A DNA stretch of 64,000 bases from Scatophagus argus (GCF_020382885.2 NC_058510.1:3009362-3073361), one strand, 5' to 3'. Shown: positions 1-14,065, counted from the first letter of the stretch. The notes: generated by a model not told the origin, from the letters alone. Numbers and translations are program-made.

Positions 1-14
1 CTGTGCCACAAACA

Positions 15-147
15 GGCAAAACATCATATTGAAGATTTTATTGTTTATTATTAAACAGCTTTTGAAAATACAGGTTTACACATACTGTGATTAGAAAACA
101 ATAGTACAACTACAAGGATTGGGTGACCAAACATGGACATGGACAAC

Positions 148-178
<31 letters not shown>

Positions 179-1505
179 GAAAAAGAAAAAAGAAAAAGCG
201 AGCAACCACCACACCTGACGCTCAAAAAAAAGAAGTCAGCAATTACTACAGACCAGAGAGACAAATTCTTACCTGTGCAATAGGCACACATGCACATTCA
301 CACAATCACCGTCAGGTCATATACACTGGCAAGTGCAAATTATTTCTAGCACATGTATCGAGTAGAGTAGGTAGGATCTGATCTGCTCATGAACTCCCTT
401 TCAGATCCAACTAACTTAACATTTAATGGGAACCGTGTAATACAAAAAGCACAGCGTTTACACTCCAAGTTCTTACACTGGGGCAAACAAAGTGTGCCTA
501 AAAACGATAAGGATGGACTCTAGCAAAAGCAACACAGGTTACATGGACTACATAAAGGTCTATCCCGAGGTGCCAGTCCCCCTTTAACCCCTCCCGAATG
601 TCATTTCATTATCCTCTTTATACAAAAATAAAACTGTGCTTCCCCAAATACCCACCCTGGCTACTCTCCTGTGCCTATAAAACTGTCTAGAATCAGATAA
701 CACCCTCAGCACTACGCTGTTCCGAACCAACTATTACCCCATAAGCTTTTTTCCCTTTACTTTACCTTACTCTTCCCTGGACGAGACTTGGGCCAAGTCA
801 TCATTTCAGAGGCATTCAAGTGCAGTTATGTGATTGACGGGGTTTGAATACCACGATGGAACCAGCTGCACTAACCATCCCACAGAAACACATCAATCTT
901 GTACAATTTTCAACTCTCACAGATAACTGAACTATTTGTACTTGACCCAGCTCTGTCCATGGCTGGCATTCCCAAAAGCATTGTGGAGCTACAGATTATA
1001 GAGTGCACGCAACATCGAGACAATACAACATGGGCAGACTGTTTCCATACATGCCACTGTCTACTACACTGATTATGAGTTACTAAGCATTAATAAGACC
1101 AAAATAATACAGTTAAATTGTGTAAATGGGTCTGATAGGAGTGTGTGAATGTGAGATTTTGTATCAACTGACAAGTAATCCTGAATATGGACTTGGCAAT
1201 TTGGAACTAAATTAAATCAAATCTGTGTAGAACAGTGGAGAACACAACTAGGGAATTACAGAAAGACAATGCTTGTTGGCCAATGGGATCTTCTTTTTCT
1301 TATATACCTCCAAAGGGAGATCCTGTGTTGCTGTTTCATGGTGAACTCAATCCCATCCCTGATGAGTTCCTCAACATTTTCTTTATTCTTTTCTTGTACA
1401 ATTATTATAGCACTTCTATGCTTTTGGGAGACCAGGCCTTACTCATTACAAACTCCAAGCCGTTCAGGTGGTCAGTCAAAGGGGTCTGTCCGTCCTTGCT
1501 TGGTT
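15..1505 (-). other. nup58: nup58 3' UTR (inferred)
   Basis: No open frame of interest continues beyond the TAG stop at 1508-1506. On the minus strand, AATAAA signals (TTTATT at 37-42 and 44-49 on the plus strand) lie at the far end, so cleavage near position 10-25 would give a 3' UTR of about 1.5 kb. An A-rich run (plus strand about 150-200) lies inside it. The extent is inferred from the signals only. Confidence 0.55.
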
Positions 1506-3123
1506 CTATCTCTTGCCCCTTTTATTACCAGCAGGGGGTTTCTTGAGCTGGAGAAGGGGACCTCCTGTGCCGAAGGCTGCAGCAGGCTGGTTAGACACGC
1601 CGAAGGTCAGGCCAGCTGAGGGGTTGATGCCAGGGTTGCTGAAGTTAAAGCCTGAGCTGCTGCTACTACCAAAACCTGGAGAAATGAGAGGCAGGGGACA
1701 CAGAGGGACAAACAAATGTTAGAGAATACAAAAGAAATGGAGCAAATAAAAAATGAAAATAAAGGAGAGTGAAATACAGATTTTGTCTATGTGGTGTAAA
1801 ACCTCACATCTTAAAATATAAAAAAGGCTTACATGGCTATGCACAGTCTTGTTGACAAAGTGAGGAAAACAGAGAAAATTGAGAACAATTTAAGCTTGAA
1901 GGTTAAACAATGTCTGACAAAATATTGTCTAGAATTTTTTTTTTTTTTTTATTTTTCAATAACCACATTGTATTTTAAACAGCCCTGAAATATGTGGCAC
2001 TTGGCATGGTGCACACCAGTACACATGCAAACATGACTAAAACTCAATCAAAAGGAAAAAAAAATCTGCCCCATTAAGTCATTTTCATTAGATGAACCAA
2101 ATATCATGCCTTGTTAACATTAGCATCAGATGCTAATTTTTTATAAAGCAACATTTGATTAGGTAGACAGGACATTTCAGTGATAATTATGTCAACATGT
2201 GATCTAAATGTGTACGTTAATAAAATAATCGTAATTTGAAATGGTTAGTATTTCTGGTGCTGACTAGCGAGGGTAGGAATGTTTAACTGACAAGCTGACT
2301 AATCGCGCACATCCCTTACAGGACGCTTGTCCACCTACATCTGAGGACATGTTCTCACAGTTCAGGGAGTCCACTTACAAACACAAGCCTACTCGGACTC
2401 CAGTTTTACCGTAAGGTTTTGGGGCCAGTTGTGAAGGGGATATATACAGTACATATGTACCTGCACTCAGACTGCCTCCTGTGGGCTTACTGGTGGAGGA
2501 GAAGGCAAAAGAAGACCCCCCAGTCCCCACCCCACCAAATCCTGGCCCACCACCAAAACCTGTGGGAGAAAGTGACATGGAAGTCAGTTTGGCCTAAGCA
2601 AAAAGAGGCTGCACTAGGAATGAATAACAGGAGCAGTGCCTCAGGAGCACAGGCAGGCATCAGCAAACATGTATGGAGGACAAGGGCCACAGCACTACGC
2701 ACAGCTCAACTTCTGCCCTGAGACAGCAGAACAAAACAGTAATCACAGTACACTGCATGGCAAAGCAAAGGCCAAAGGGAGAAAAGTTTTACCAAACACA
2801 ACTACAAGAGAACACACTGACTTGGTGTGCGTTCAGACTACCGGTTTCCCACACTGCCAAATTACTTTAAATTGCCTGAAGTGGATTTGCTAGTTGTCAT
2901 CCAAATCATTATTTTAGTATAAAGGTCTGGTGTTTTTCTTTTTCCAATCCAAATTTCTCTTCACCGAGGAAAGAGATTGTCTCCAACTTGTCACGTGTCA
3001 AAGCACAGTGACCTGTGGCAAGTGGTTGCTCAGTCTTCTTGTGGTGTGAACGCACTTGACCTCTGGCAAAATGAAGAACTGAAAAACAAAAAACTGCCAA
3101 GCTCTGACTGCACCACACTCTCA

Positions 3124-3167
<44 letters not shown>

Positions 3168-6100
3168 CTGCCAGTGCCTTCATACACTGACAACTAAAAC
3201 AAACAGTCATTAAACGCTAGGAGGCATTAGGGAAATGGTAAACTGCTTAAGGCGAGGGCAAAATAAAAGAAAATATTTGTTTATTAAAAAAACAGCAGGG
3301 GTAATACCTCCAAGGGTAGAAGAGCCCAAGCTAGTGCCCACTGCTGAGGCAAAGGGGTTTCCGAACCCTGCCCCCAAGGGTGCCTGGGTCCCTATGGCAC
3401 AGAGAGAGAGCGACGCTTTACTGCTCTGAATGTGTTTTGTGTGTGAGGCAACCACTGTTCCTCGTCTTGTCTGACAGAAAACCATCACTGTTACATACAA
3501 CTTACTTCACCTTGACAAAGTGAAATTTGAAAATATGCTTCTGAAAAAAAAAAGAAAATCCAAATATTTAGGTTTTCCACACTTTGTTTTAAGAAGTTCT
3601 AACGCACCTGTAAGCCAAATGTCTGCAACAGATGGTATACAAGCAACCCAACAGTGGTTGTGTTTACGTTTGTGCCTGCAGCAGATGAGAAACTTCTCTG
3701 CAGCCCTCACAAGGTGCTTTCAGGGGATGCACCGTGCTTTCACAACTATCCAGTGCACAAATAGATGCAGTTTAAATGTTCTAAAGGTTACAAACTATAA
3801 CATTGCAGCTAATCAGTAGTATAGTAATGGTTGCTGACAAAGTGTGGAAAAATGCCGCTAGTTCTTTCACTCAGAAACTTGTCTTATTTTACTCTATGCA
3901 ATTTTTTTTCTTTTCTGTATTCAAATTTTGCAACACTTCCAATTAGTCTGCATTGTTGCAACAACTTCAGTCGAAAAGAAACAAGGACAAACGTTTCTTT
4001 GTTTAAAAATGAATTTATTGTCAATTTAATATGCAATTCCACTTACATAAAACACAAACAAACAGAACAGAATTTATTATTAATTGCTAACTGCTACTGC
4101 ATTTGACAAGTTTCCAAATTTTCAAGATTTCTGAGAGTGAATGAACTAGCACACGCCAAAGAAAAGCATCACACAATTATTGAATATAGTTTAAAAGGCA
4201 CACCATAGTATTATACTGTATCAACAGGCATTGGTTATATAAGTTTAAAACACATTCATCTACAAGTAAAAGCACTCGAGATTTAAGAAATGTGAATTTG
4301 GCATCTACGGCTGCCCCTCAGTGTAAACTGATCAGAAGAAAAAGAAACTCAGTGATATGTTACAGTTTGCCTGTGGAAGTCAAGGTGGTCAGGAACTGAA
4401 TGACCTTTGTGGTCTGTGTTTGTTTGAACACCAGTGTGTCGTTAGACACCGTAACAGCCAAATTCTCTATGGTTAACAGCAGTCCTTTTTAAGCATAAAA
4501 AGCTGCACCTTGGATAAATCTACACATGACTAGAGGCTACACACACTTTCCTTTCTTTTATCAAGTCAGATTCAGGTGGGTCTAATTGTAAGATAAACAT
4601 TAGTAAAGGTTGAGCTTATCAGAGAAGACACAAAGACCCCCCAAAAACACAACTTGTGATAGTAGTACCTCCTGGAATCCACATACAGAAAAACCACCAC
4701 AAAAAATGCATAATGTAAGCATGTGATTAAAGGTCAAAGAGAGAATAAGGACATTCAAAACTATCTGCAACAGCCAACCACTCAAAAGACCAGACTCTGT
4801 TTTAGACTAATCGGGCCTGTTTTATAGAACCGCTGTGCTGAAGCTCCAAGTGAGACACTATATGCACAATTCAGAATCACTGAGAATCAGAAAAAAATTG
4901 TGTTTCCAGTAGTGTGCCAACTTTTGAAACAAAAAATATATGTATCACATTTTAATTCCTTCGGTTGTCTTGACAAAGAGGTAAATGGATCATTCCCACT
5001 GTTGTAATGGCATTTAAGAAGTTACAGCAGTCAGCATTTGCATACATTTTACCGACAGATGATGGGAAAATACAGGAATAAGGGGGCTAAACCGCCGCTA
5101 TCAACTTCAAGGTCCAAACAGCTTTGACAGGCCAATAAATATGACGTTACTTAATACTTATTCTTGTGCCAAGTACAACGGTTGAGATATGGAAGACAAT
5201 ATGTTAAAGTGTAAGCTAAAGTACACAAAAGTCAAAAAAGAACTTGAAAATCTAGATAGATATGCCCAGCTCTACCCAAAACTGTATTGCAATCATACAG
5301 AATGTTTAGGTGTTTAACAGAGGACTGGAGTGTCCAAAGCAGCAGTTTCTCTCTTTGACACATGGCGACTCCACCAAGAGAGTATCACTTAGGTCTGACT
5401 CACCAGGCACCACTGTTAACGAGCAGCAATATGCAGATAAGTGCTGGAGAGTGAACTGAAAATCAGTTTATATCACAACACACTGAAGTACTTTATTTTG
5501 TCCTCACTCTTCTGAGTAAGCTCTCACCAGGATCGAACAACACGCAACACTGAATCCTGTCATCATAAAATGGGGGTAGATAAATCACCCAGACAATGAA
5601 GACGTGTACATAAAATCTGACCACACTGATCTGTCTTGTTTTGTTTGGCACAGATTTAACTGGTACCAGCTGGATTTAACTGGACCAGCGCGAGCAGCAG
5701 AACTGTCAGTGAAACTGGACTCAATTAAGGACATCAAACCAAAATGAGAGTCGATTTTCTAATAAAGACATCTGTCTCGGTCCACACAAAGTACCACCAC
5801 CTTGGATAAAATACCTGAAATTACAACTTGTGAACAGCATTTTTACTCTTCATTTTAACTGAACTGATTTTAATGTGAAATAATGCAGACCTGTTACACT
5901 GACAATAGCCCTTGAATCAAACTGCTTAAACCAAGTAACAGTGGTAATGGCCTCATGCAACCAAACCAGCCAAAACATTTTAAAAACAGTGAGATAATGC
6001 AGACTATTTGTCACAGGTTTTTTTTGTTGTTGTTGTTTGTTATTTTAAAACATGGCTATCAGCCTCGCTTCCACTTCAAGATCAACTAAGTGCAGTGATG

Positions 6101-9100
6101 GAAAGACGATTTATATGTTAAAAATTACAGTTTAGGTATTTACATTTTCAGTCCTGAGTCTTTTGGCACCTTTCACCTCATGCCCAATGAGGGAAGAAAT
6201 TTGAACAAACTTTTGTCCACACACTCAACCACTGCACTGACAAGCACATGAGTCAAACAAGAGTGTGCCTGAAGTAGGCGCCACCCAGCCGAATGGTTAA
6301 GAGTTGCACATGCCGTGATTCTAGCCACCCTCCACTATGCAATTCCAAATATGGATTAAGTTACACACACACACAAACACAAAATTACAATAGAAATAAA
6401 TAAGAAAAATAAATACTGACAAGACCAAGATATCCACCGGTGATGAGGCTTAGTCCATGAAACAAGTCAAATACTAGTGAACAGACACTATTTGGCAAAA
6501 GGGATGGGATTTTCTAACTGGCACTAAAAAAAAAATAAAACCAAATCATGTAACTAAGTACCCATGTCTGTTTTTAAAAGACTTGCAAAGCTCTGAGTCA
6601 GAAATAAGTTACAGTGCAATGCAGCTTTTTAGACAGCTAGCATACCCAGAGCAGCAGAGGGTTACAATAATCAGTAACTGATTTGGCTTTAAGTGAAACA
6701 GAATGGACAGCAACATAAAAGAAAATCTTCAGCAGATCTACTGTGACAATAGAGTGTGTTTGTGAGGGGCTTTTTTTTTCCTTCATACTGTGGTTAAACA
6801 ATAGATTGGTGAAATATTCCCATCCCTATTTGGCACATAATTGGTTAGGCTAGATGCTTATTCAGAATGTAACTCAGGCATGTCCTGCTGAGTGATCAAA
6901 GGTATGTGAATGTTCAGATGTTACTACACTGAAAAAGTAAGCCCCATTCATTGTCTGCGTAACAACAGCTGGTTATCAGATCTGATAACAGTCCAAACAG
7001 ACTTGATGGTTTTAGTGAAAAGAAAGCAGCAGAACATTTTTTTGTTTTTGAAATTTGCAGTGCGAGAATTTTGCAACCATGCTGCTTGTAAAATATTGCT
7101 TTCAGTCTCTTTACTACGCTTGATTTAAAATTACAGGGAAAAAAAGACAGCAGAAACATGCTAATATAGATAGTAGCTTAGTTTGTTCATAAGTGGGTGC
7201 CCTGATATGCCAGTAAAATGGCCTACAAACTGAAGCCTACAAAAAAGGCTGAAAATTTGTTAAACACCTCAGAGATGTGGCAAAAAACATAATGGACACT
7301 ACTCACTACTACTAAAATAATTGTAGTTGTAAAATGTCTCATAAAAGCGAATTTGTGTTCCGCTGAGGTGACTGAAACAATATTACTATTACCTGCTTGG
7401 TTATGTTTTATAATATTAGTGTATTGGGCTTTTACCCATCACCAAGTCTTAATAAAGTTTGCCATCAGACCTCTGAGACGAAGCAGCATTTGTACTGAAA
7501 AGATCAGTCTTCGTCGTTCTGCTTATATTAGATAATAATAGTGAATAATATCTATTAATATAGTTTAGTTTTTACTCGAGGGAGATGAAAAGAACATGTT
7601 TTGTGATTGTTGATGAAGATAATTTACATTCTTAGATAGTTTGGACTGGCTTTAATTTTTTTTTTTTTTTTTTTAAATACAGGTTGATGTTAGCATTAGG
7701 TAAAAAATTTGGTAAGACCCTGAACAAGAGAACCCGCATGCAACTATGAACAACAGTGATACAATCTTCACATATATTCTCTTCTTTAAAAATGTTTAAG
7801 ATTCCTGTATTTTCAGGGAATTAAGCTGATGCCATTTGGCGGGTGATCAGTTGGAGCTTCCCTTACATGAAGAGGTCTCTTGACTTAGTTGGACTAAAGC
7901 GAGTAGGAGCTACATCATCATCATTTTAAACCTCATACACAAAGTGATCACCAAGACATAATCTAAAAGAAGTATGCTGGGTATATGTAAAATCACAAAG
8001 CGAGTTTCTAATGTTTCTAAAGCATTACATGACAACCCTCATTGAGTTGGCTCATTTTAAACATCCTGTGAATAAAACAAGGGTACGAGCTCAAATGAGC
8101 TTTAGAAGCTCAAATTCTAACGTCAAGACTCAAGTGGGTAAAACTGACAGAGCTGAACTTTCTCCTGGAATTTCTCCAATGCCTCATAAACCTGCTCTAA
8201 CATCCTATTAGAAAGAGCACAGAGAAAAATTAGGTGATGTAGGTTATTGTATCCTTGGTATTACTGTTTGCATGACCTTCTCAAGTGTAAAGACTTGGCA
8301 CCAATACTACCAGTTTCTGGTGTTCATTTCTAACTCAAACAATCTATAAAATCTCCTCACTCTGCTGTAGTGAGGCGCAGCAGATGAATGTGTTCAACCC
8401 TTGAAGGGAAGAGTCAGAGACAAGATGGTAAGGCAGCACAAAACTTCCTGTCGGTGTTCTTCTCTCGCTTTCTCCTTCTTTCTTCGCAAGAAGACGCAAT
8501 AGTTTGGCACCAGCTAGGGCTGGGTAATGTTTCAAAACTTATGAAACCAGTACCAATACCAGCACCTTTAAAGTGATGCTGACTACTTCATTTGATATCC
8601 ATTATGTGAATGGTAAACATTCAGTTGTGTAAAATGCCACCAGCACTCCTCCCCATCCAAATTTTTTAAAGTTTTCATATTAATCAAGTGTGTCAAACAG
8701 ACACCACTTTACTCCACCACACCACAGACTATATGTTTTATAGCTGCTGCAGTAGTGGGCCAATCACACCTCTTGCACTTGCTATGATTGGATGCAAGCA
8801 CAACGATGCAAATAATCTTTTTTGTTTCCCCTCAGAATGGGGTAACAGGATTGAATGCAAGTATCGTTTGACTGGAGACGTTTCAACCATACTTGGTACT
8901 GGCTTATCTTGATTGATACTTTAAAAGTATCGAGCACAGATACCCAGCCCTAGCTCCAGCTAAGGCTTTTTCTGTTTTGTTTTAAATTATTTTTGATCAT
9001 CCTCTGTCCGACTGCACAATTATCTCATTTTAAAAACACTCTTATAACGTAGTATATTTGTCTCTCCTTTACTTTAAAGTGAGGGGAGCTGAATTTTCTA

Positions 9101-12100
9101 GAACTTGTAGGCAGTCAGACCTGGAGTTGGCTGCTGTTGCTGGGTCAACGTGGCTGCCATGGCAACCGCTGCAGCGTTGGGGACACTGGAGAACGGGGCA
9201 GGCCCAGTCGTGACTCGCGGCACACTCTGCCACTTCCTGTTAGATGCCCGTTTGGACTCAAAGACGTCAGTGGAGTCTTCCAGGAAGGCCCGACGGTAGG
9301 ACAGATACTGGTGCTTCAAAATCTAAGATGTCAGAGATAAACAAAGGGAAAGACCAACAACAACAAAAAAAAGAAGATTGTAATTAATCAACAAATCAAA
9401 CAAATAAACAAAAACATTCTATGTCTAATTTCCAAATCAGAATGTCCTAATTGGAAAACAAACCTTGAACAGATATCATCACAAAACAATTCTGCTTAAA
9501 CTCAATAAATGTCTTATCACACAGCACGAGTCATTGCTAAACAAATTTTCAGTGGAATTACATAATCATTTTCAGACAAAGTCGGAGGAGCTGACCTTGA
9601 CATTCTCGTGGACAGACTGGAGCTGGGCAGCCTGTGCAACAAATGTTTGGTACAACTTCTGCATGGCCAAAGTCAAGTCTAGAAACAAAAACATTCACAA
9701 TGTCATCATGAGTGTGCAAATCCAGGATGATTTATATTTCCTCAGATTTTGATGATCCAAATGTCATCTTACCCTGAGGAGTGATGTGAGAGCCGCTGCT
9801 TTGTGTCGTCAGGTGGTTCTCGAGTTCTTCTATCTGCTGTCGATACTGCTGCAACTGTACCTCAAACTGCTCTATCAGGCCACGGAAATAACTTCAGACA
9901 GAAACATAACAACACATATTTTCATTTTCGTCCAATCCATGAAGTGTTGATGATATGTAGAAAGCAGGGCCACACTGGTTTAACACCGCAAATAATTATC
10001 TTGTCCAGTTTCATGAGACTCAAACCCAACTTTCTCACACACACACTCATTTGATTTGCTTCGAGACTGCTGTCCAATGGCTTACTTACTCAGATGGAGC
10101 AGTGTTCTCATGTTGAAGTCCAGGGGGAGTCTTTTGTGTGCGCAGGGCTATGTCAGCATTTTTGAGCTCCTAAAGAAGAAAGCAAAGAGACAATTAAAAG
10201 ACAGATTTCAGTTCATAGTGTGAGTAACACCGCTAAAAACTTAAATCTTCTTAGTCTGTAGCTATGCCTTAGAAAAAATACTGGTTGTATCCATCTACCT
10301 GGTATAGAACAGGAGGACTTTAACACAAGTCTTACATGTAGTCTGTGATTAAAAATATGCAATAGCATGTACACGCAAAATGTGTGTCCATTTAAAAAGA
10401 CCAATTCTCAAGTGTAATTACTGACTGGCTTTGAGGAGGTCAAGTGTTCTTTGAATTTATGCTCAAACTGATTATGGATCAGATTATGTACCAGAACTAA
10501 AAAGAATCAAAGAGTTAAACAGAGTTGAAGTCTTGAGCTGTAATTTCTCACACTTAAGCTTGTGTGGGCTGATGAACTGATTTTACCTGCGCCGTCTCCA
10601 ACTTCAGTTTGTCGATGGCCAGACCCTGTCGCTGCAGACCGCTGGCACTGACAGATAGAAGCTGTTTGAGGTTCTTGATGTCATCTTGGACTTTAGAAAT
10701 GGCCTTAGATGACATCCTGCTAATTTCCTCCTGAACCTGTTTCTGGTCTTTCACAAATTTTCTTGAAAAAGGAGAGAGAAAAACCATTCTAATCAGACAA
10801 CACAGTAAACTCTAACTTTATGATTCTATGATCTTCCCAGCTATGTTTACAACACCTAACATAAATAGGACACCTCCTTTGGAACAATAGCACTACTGAT
10901 AAAATAGGTTTCCATCTGCATCTTTAGACAAATTACAGAACTGTAACATGCCAAGCAATGTGCCCAGCCACAGGACCAAAGCCTGTGACAACATATCCAC
11001 ATATGACAATACTTACTGGAAATTCTCAACATCCTGACAAATGACTGGGGGCAGGTTCTCATCTTTTAAAGCTTTACTGTCCCTGAGGGAGAAAGAGAGC
11101 ATTATTACAACAGACCAAACAGTCTCTGCTGATCAGATATACATTAGGATAGGAAGCAACTGAATGTCTGAGTAAACAACTGTTTAGACGTTTTTAAATT
11201 ATAGTCCTAACATTTCAAGACAGTTGTTTCCATTAAGTGAAGACTAAGGTGTGCGTGGGTCTGGGGAACTTACTGTGCATTGACTCCAGATGAAGTGTCG
11301 CTCTTATTCTCAGACGAACTGCTGAAGTCAACTCCACCCAGGCCAATACTGGGGGCAGGGGCTGCTGATACTGCTGTAGAGGTAGCTAACAGAGAACCCA
11401 AGGTTAACCCGCCTCCTCCGAGAGTGGTCGGACCCAAACCTACAAAACCAAGTAAACATGTAGATTATAACACGTTTATGCCCTGTGAAGATTGAGAACC
11501 ACATCTCAAATGGCCATAATAATGTTTTTCCATTTTATTGTCTGCACACCCTGTGCCAGGTTCATGTCATGCTGTCTGTATCTCACCTGTAGACGTGCCG
11601 CTGGAGAAGAGACTCCCACCCAGTGATGGGCCTGTTAAGGCTGCTGTGGTGGTTGTTGTGCCACCAAGGCCAAGGGTGAAGCCTGTGGCTGCAGGCTGCT
11701 GTGGAGCTGTGGATGTCAGGACAGAGCCAAATGATAAACCCGTCCCTGCAGGAGCCGATGAGGAGGTGGTAGCGGTGGTGGTGAGGGAGAAGGGTGTTGC
11801 TGAGGCGGTGGGCTTGTTGAAGGCCAAGCTGAAGCCAGTGGATGCTGAAGTGGCTGGGGTACCTGAAACAAAGCATATGTGTACATCACAGTTACAATCT
11901 GATTTAATTGGCTTTTCAAGATCTTAGTTCAGCAATAGAAGAGAAATACAAACATACCTAATGTAAGGCCTGTAGTGGGTGCAGCAGCACCTAAAATACA
12001 GCAGCACAAAACAAGGTGTGAGACTGCAGCAGGCAGACATGTAATCACATATTAATTTATTTCACTGATGTACAAGTTTTCTGTATGGAGTTATTACTTG

Positions 12101-12845
12101 AGGCAGGTGTGTTGAAAGAGAATCCTCCAGACGTTTTTTGACCAAAGAGACTGCCTCCTAGGCCAAGAGATGGGGTAGTACTGGTGGTGGGGGCTGCGGC
12201 TGCAGCGCCCAGAGCAGTTCCAAAGGTGAGACCACCAGTACTAGCAGCAGGTGCACTTGAGAGGCAAAAGGCAATAAATTCAGTCCCTGAATGACATAAA
12301 GTTAGGTGGCAAACTAAGAAACATCTCCCATTGTCACAGTAATGCAAACTGACCTTTTTCTACAAGACTTTTTTTTATATAACTACTCAACAGAAAGACT
12401 GATTTTTTTAAAAAGGAAGTGGCTTCCTGCTCATGACGTTAAACGTTTAACTTGTGCATACAACGGTAAGTTACCGGGACAACCCACTTAGTGGACCAAC
12501 GTAAAAGCTGTAATACTTCACATTTTTGCCTTAGCTTAACACTTAGAACATTACTTTGAACTAAAAATAATCATTAACAGAAATTTCTTCACTCTACCAG
12601 TGTTCTTAACAACAGCAGATTTTACACTTTTGAGGATAAAGTAAGGCTACTGCTATAGAAATATAGTAATGTTACAGTCATGTAAGTTTTGCTACCTGCT
12701 AATGACAGGTTAACTCTTTGCTATGCTAACGTTAGCTATGTCGGCTGTCCGAAATATGTCATTACCTGCTTGCGGCCCCAAATGAGAATGCCCCGCCAGC
12801 GTTGCCGGAACCGAGAGTCCCTGATCCAAAGTTAAAGCCAGACAT
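1506..12845 (-). CDS. nup58: nup58 (nupl1): nucleoporin p58/p45, 14 coding exons
   Basis: Component of the Nup62-Nup58-Nup54 complex lining the central channel of the nuclear pore, where FG repeats bind transport receptors. Exons in coding order: 12845-12766, 12255-12098, 11990-11958, 11862-11587, 11439-11274, 11082-11017, 10761-10587, 10169-10090, 9891-9773, 9678-9596, 9322-9121, 3391-3308, 2559-2461, 1675-1506. All junctions are GT-AG and keep frame, giving 596 residues against about 599 in human. Residues 1 to about 237 are Gly/Ser/Thr-rich with FG motifs (SGFNFGSG, LTFGTALG, SLFGQK). Residues about 238-430 are the helical core, including ENLPPVICQDVENFQ and QVQEEISRMSSKA. From about 480 onward is a second FG region ending in the conserved LLQLKKPPAGNKRGKR. 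The start is the first Met, beginning MSGFNFGSG. Exon 3 is only 33 nt. The exon 7 and exon 9 acceptors are AAG rather than CAG/TAG. Assignment is from recognised family sequence and from synteny with mtmr6. Confidence 0.96.
1676..3307 (-). other. nup58 introns 12 and 13 with a CA microsatellite
   Basis: Two introns (3307-2560 and 2460-1676) separate the last three FG-encoding exons. A (CA)n run at 3125-3164 lies in the first of them. No other gene or recognisable transposon was seen. Confidence 0.6.
3392..9120 (-). other. nup58 intron 11, 5.7 kb, no other gene seen
   Basis: This is the largest nup58 intron, between the exon ending in the polyglutamine-containing segment and the first C-terminal FG exon. 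It is AT-rich. Apart from a hAT-type MITE at 8515-8952 I recognise no coding exon, RNA gene or large transposon. The first 23 minus-strand bases after the donor (9120-9098) keep the nup58 frame open up to a TAG stop; see findings. Confidence 0.6.
8515..8952. mobile_element. hAT-type MITE in a nup58 intron
   Basis: A 438-bp element starts TAGGGCTGGGTA and ends with the inverted repeat TACCCAGCCCTA. The flanking octamers GCACCAGC (8507-8514) and GCTCCAGC (8953-8960) match at 7 of 8 positions, as expected for an 8-bp hAT target duplication. It has no transposase frame. TAGGG(C)TGGG-type ends are common among fish hAT MITEs (recalled knowledge). Confidence 0.8.
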
Positions 12846-14065
12846 TTTATGTTAAGGAGCACGCATTTAACACACACTGGCTAATTGGACTTCAGCTACA
12901 GATACAGAGGCTCAGCCAGCAACCCAGCATTACAGCTAAAACGCTAACGTCAGTTAGCTTTGAAAGATGACCGCGTGAGGGCCAAATCCGCGGTCTTGTT
13001 TTTACTCAAAACATTCTTTGGCAAAAAACGTTTCCTTTCCCAAATACTTTTGGAACTATTCAACTGTAGTCCGTTATGTCTTCACACCCAATTATATTGT
13101 TTTTAGCTGCCAAATATTACAGGATGAATTGTCGCATGGTGCTACTTTTCCTATTCCCCGCCTGGCATTTCCAGAGTGCGATTGCATTTCGGGTAATCTT
13201 TTTTTCAAACTACGTTTCCCGTCGTCCCTATCGCTGTTTTTGCGTCGCGTGACACAGCACACATGCGCAAGGTCCCAACTGTGGCTCTTGGTGATATTTC
13301 CATAAAGTGTAAATGCACGACAAAAAATACAAATTGGTTCCGCCTAAAATGTCAAAATAAAATACGTCATTTGGACCGTTAGAGCGAGGTCGATTTCTTC
13401 GGCCAGCACCTATCTATTTGCAAAATTGTGTACAAACGCTTTCTCCACAGACTCTTTATTTTTAGTCAGTTTTTTTCACTTGTCGTCTTCATCATTGTGT
13501 CAGTTATTGCTCCATTGTATTTCGATTTTTTGTAATACAGATTTTTCTTTTTGTAATTTCGGTCGATAATTTATTTTTCATTACATATAACAAATTTTAA
13601 AGCCGAATTCACACTGGAAATATAGTGTAATTTACTTTACATGTCGATACCACATCTTAGAAGAGTCTGTTTTGAAGGATGTAATTAAGCCTGCTTCGCT
13701 ATATATTGTCTATATGTGGTGTATTTTACTAAAATAAAGTTGTGCTTAATCAATACAAGAAAAAACAAACCCTTGGATATACAATTCACAGTTAGTGTGG
13801 GACCCTTATTGTCAGGTCTAAACACCTACATACGCCTGAGCTTTTATTTCGAAAACCCCACACCGTACGTGTTGACATTATTGCCAGTATCTTCATGCGG
13901 ATGGAGGAGTAAAATTAATGATAATAAACACATATCATATGCCTCCGACAAAGTAAAAGCGGTTTGTGCTGCAGTTTGAGCCATCATATCATCAATGATA
14001 CTGTTATCTCCGAAATTCGTCGTCTGAAGACTCGCAGTCGCTGACAGCTGTTTCGTCTCGGAGAA
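12846..14065. promoter_or_regulatory. divergent nup58/mtmr6 promoter interval
   Basis: The two start codons lie head to head 1.2 kb apart. The nup58-proximal half holds possible promoter motifs: AACTACGTTTCCC at 13208-13220 resembles the ACTACAnTTCCC (ZNF143-type) site, ATGCGCA near 13262-13268 resembles an NRF1 half site, and GCGTCGCGTGAC just before it contains a CRE-like core. The interval beyond about 13320 is AT-rich. Transcription starts are not visible, so promoter function is inferred from gene arrangement. Confidence 0.5.
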
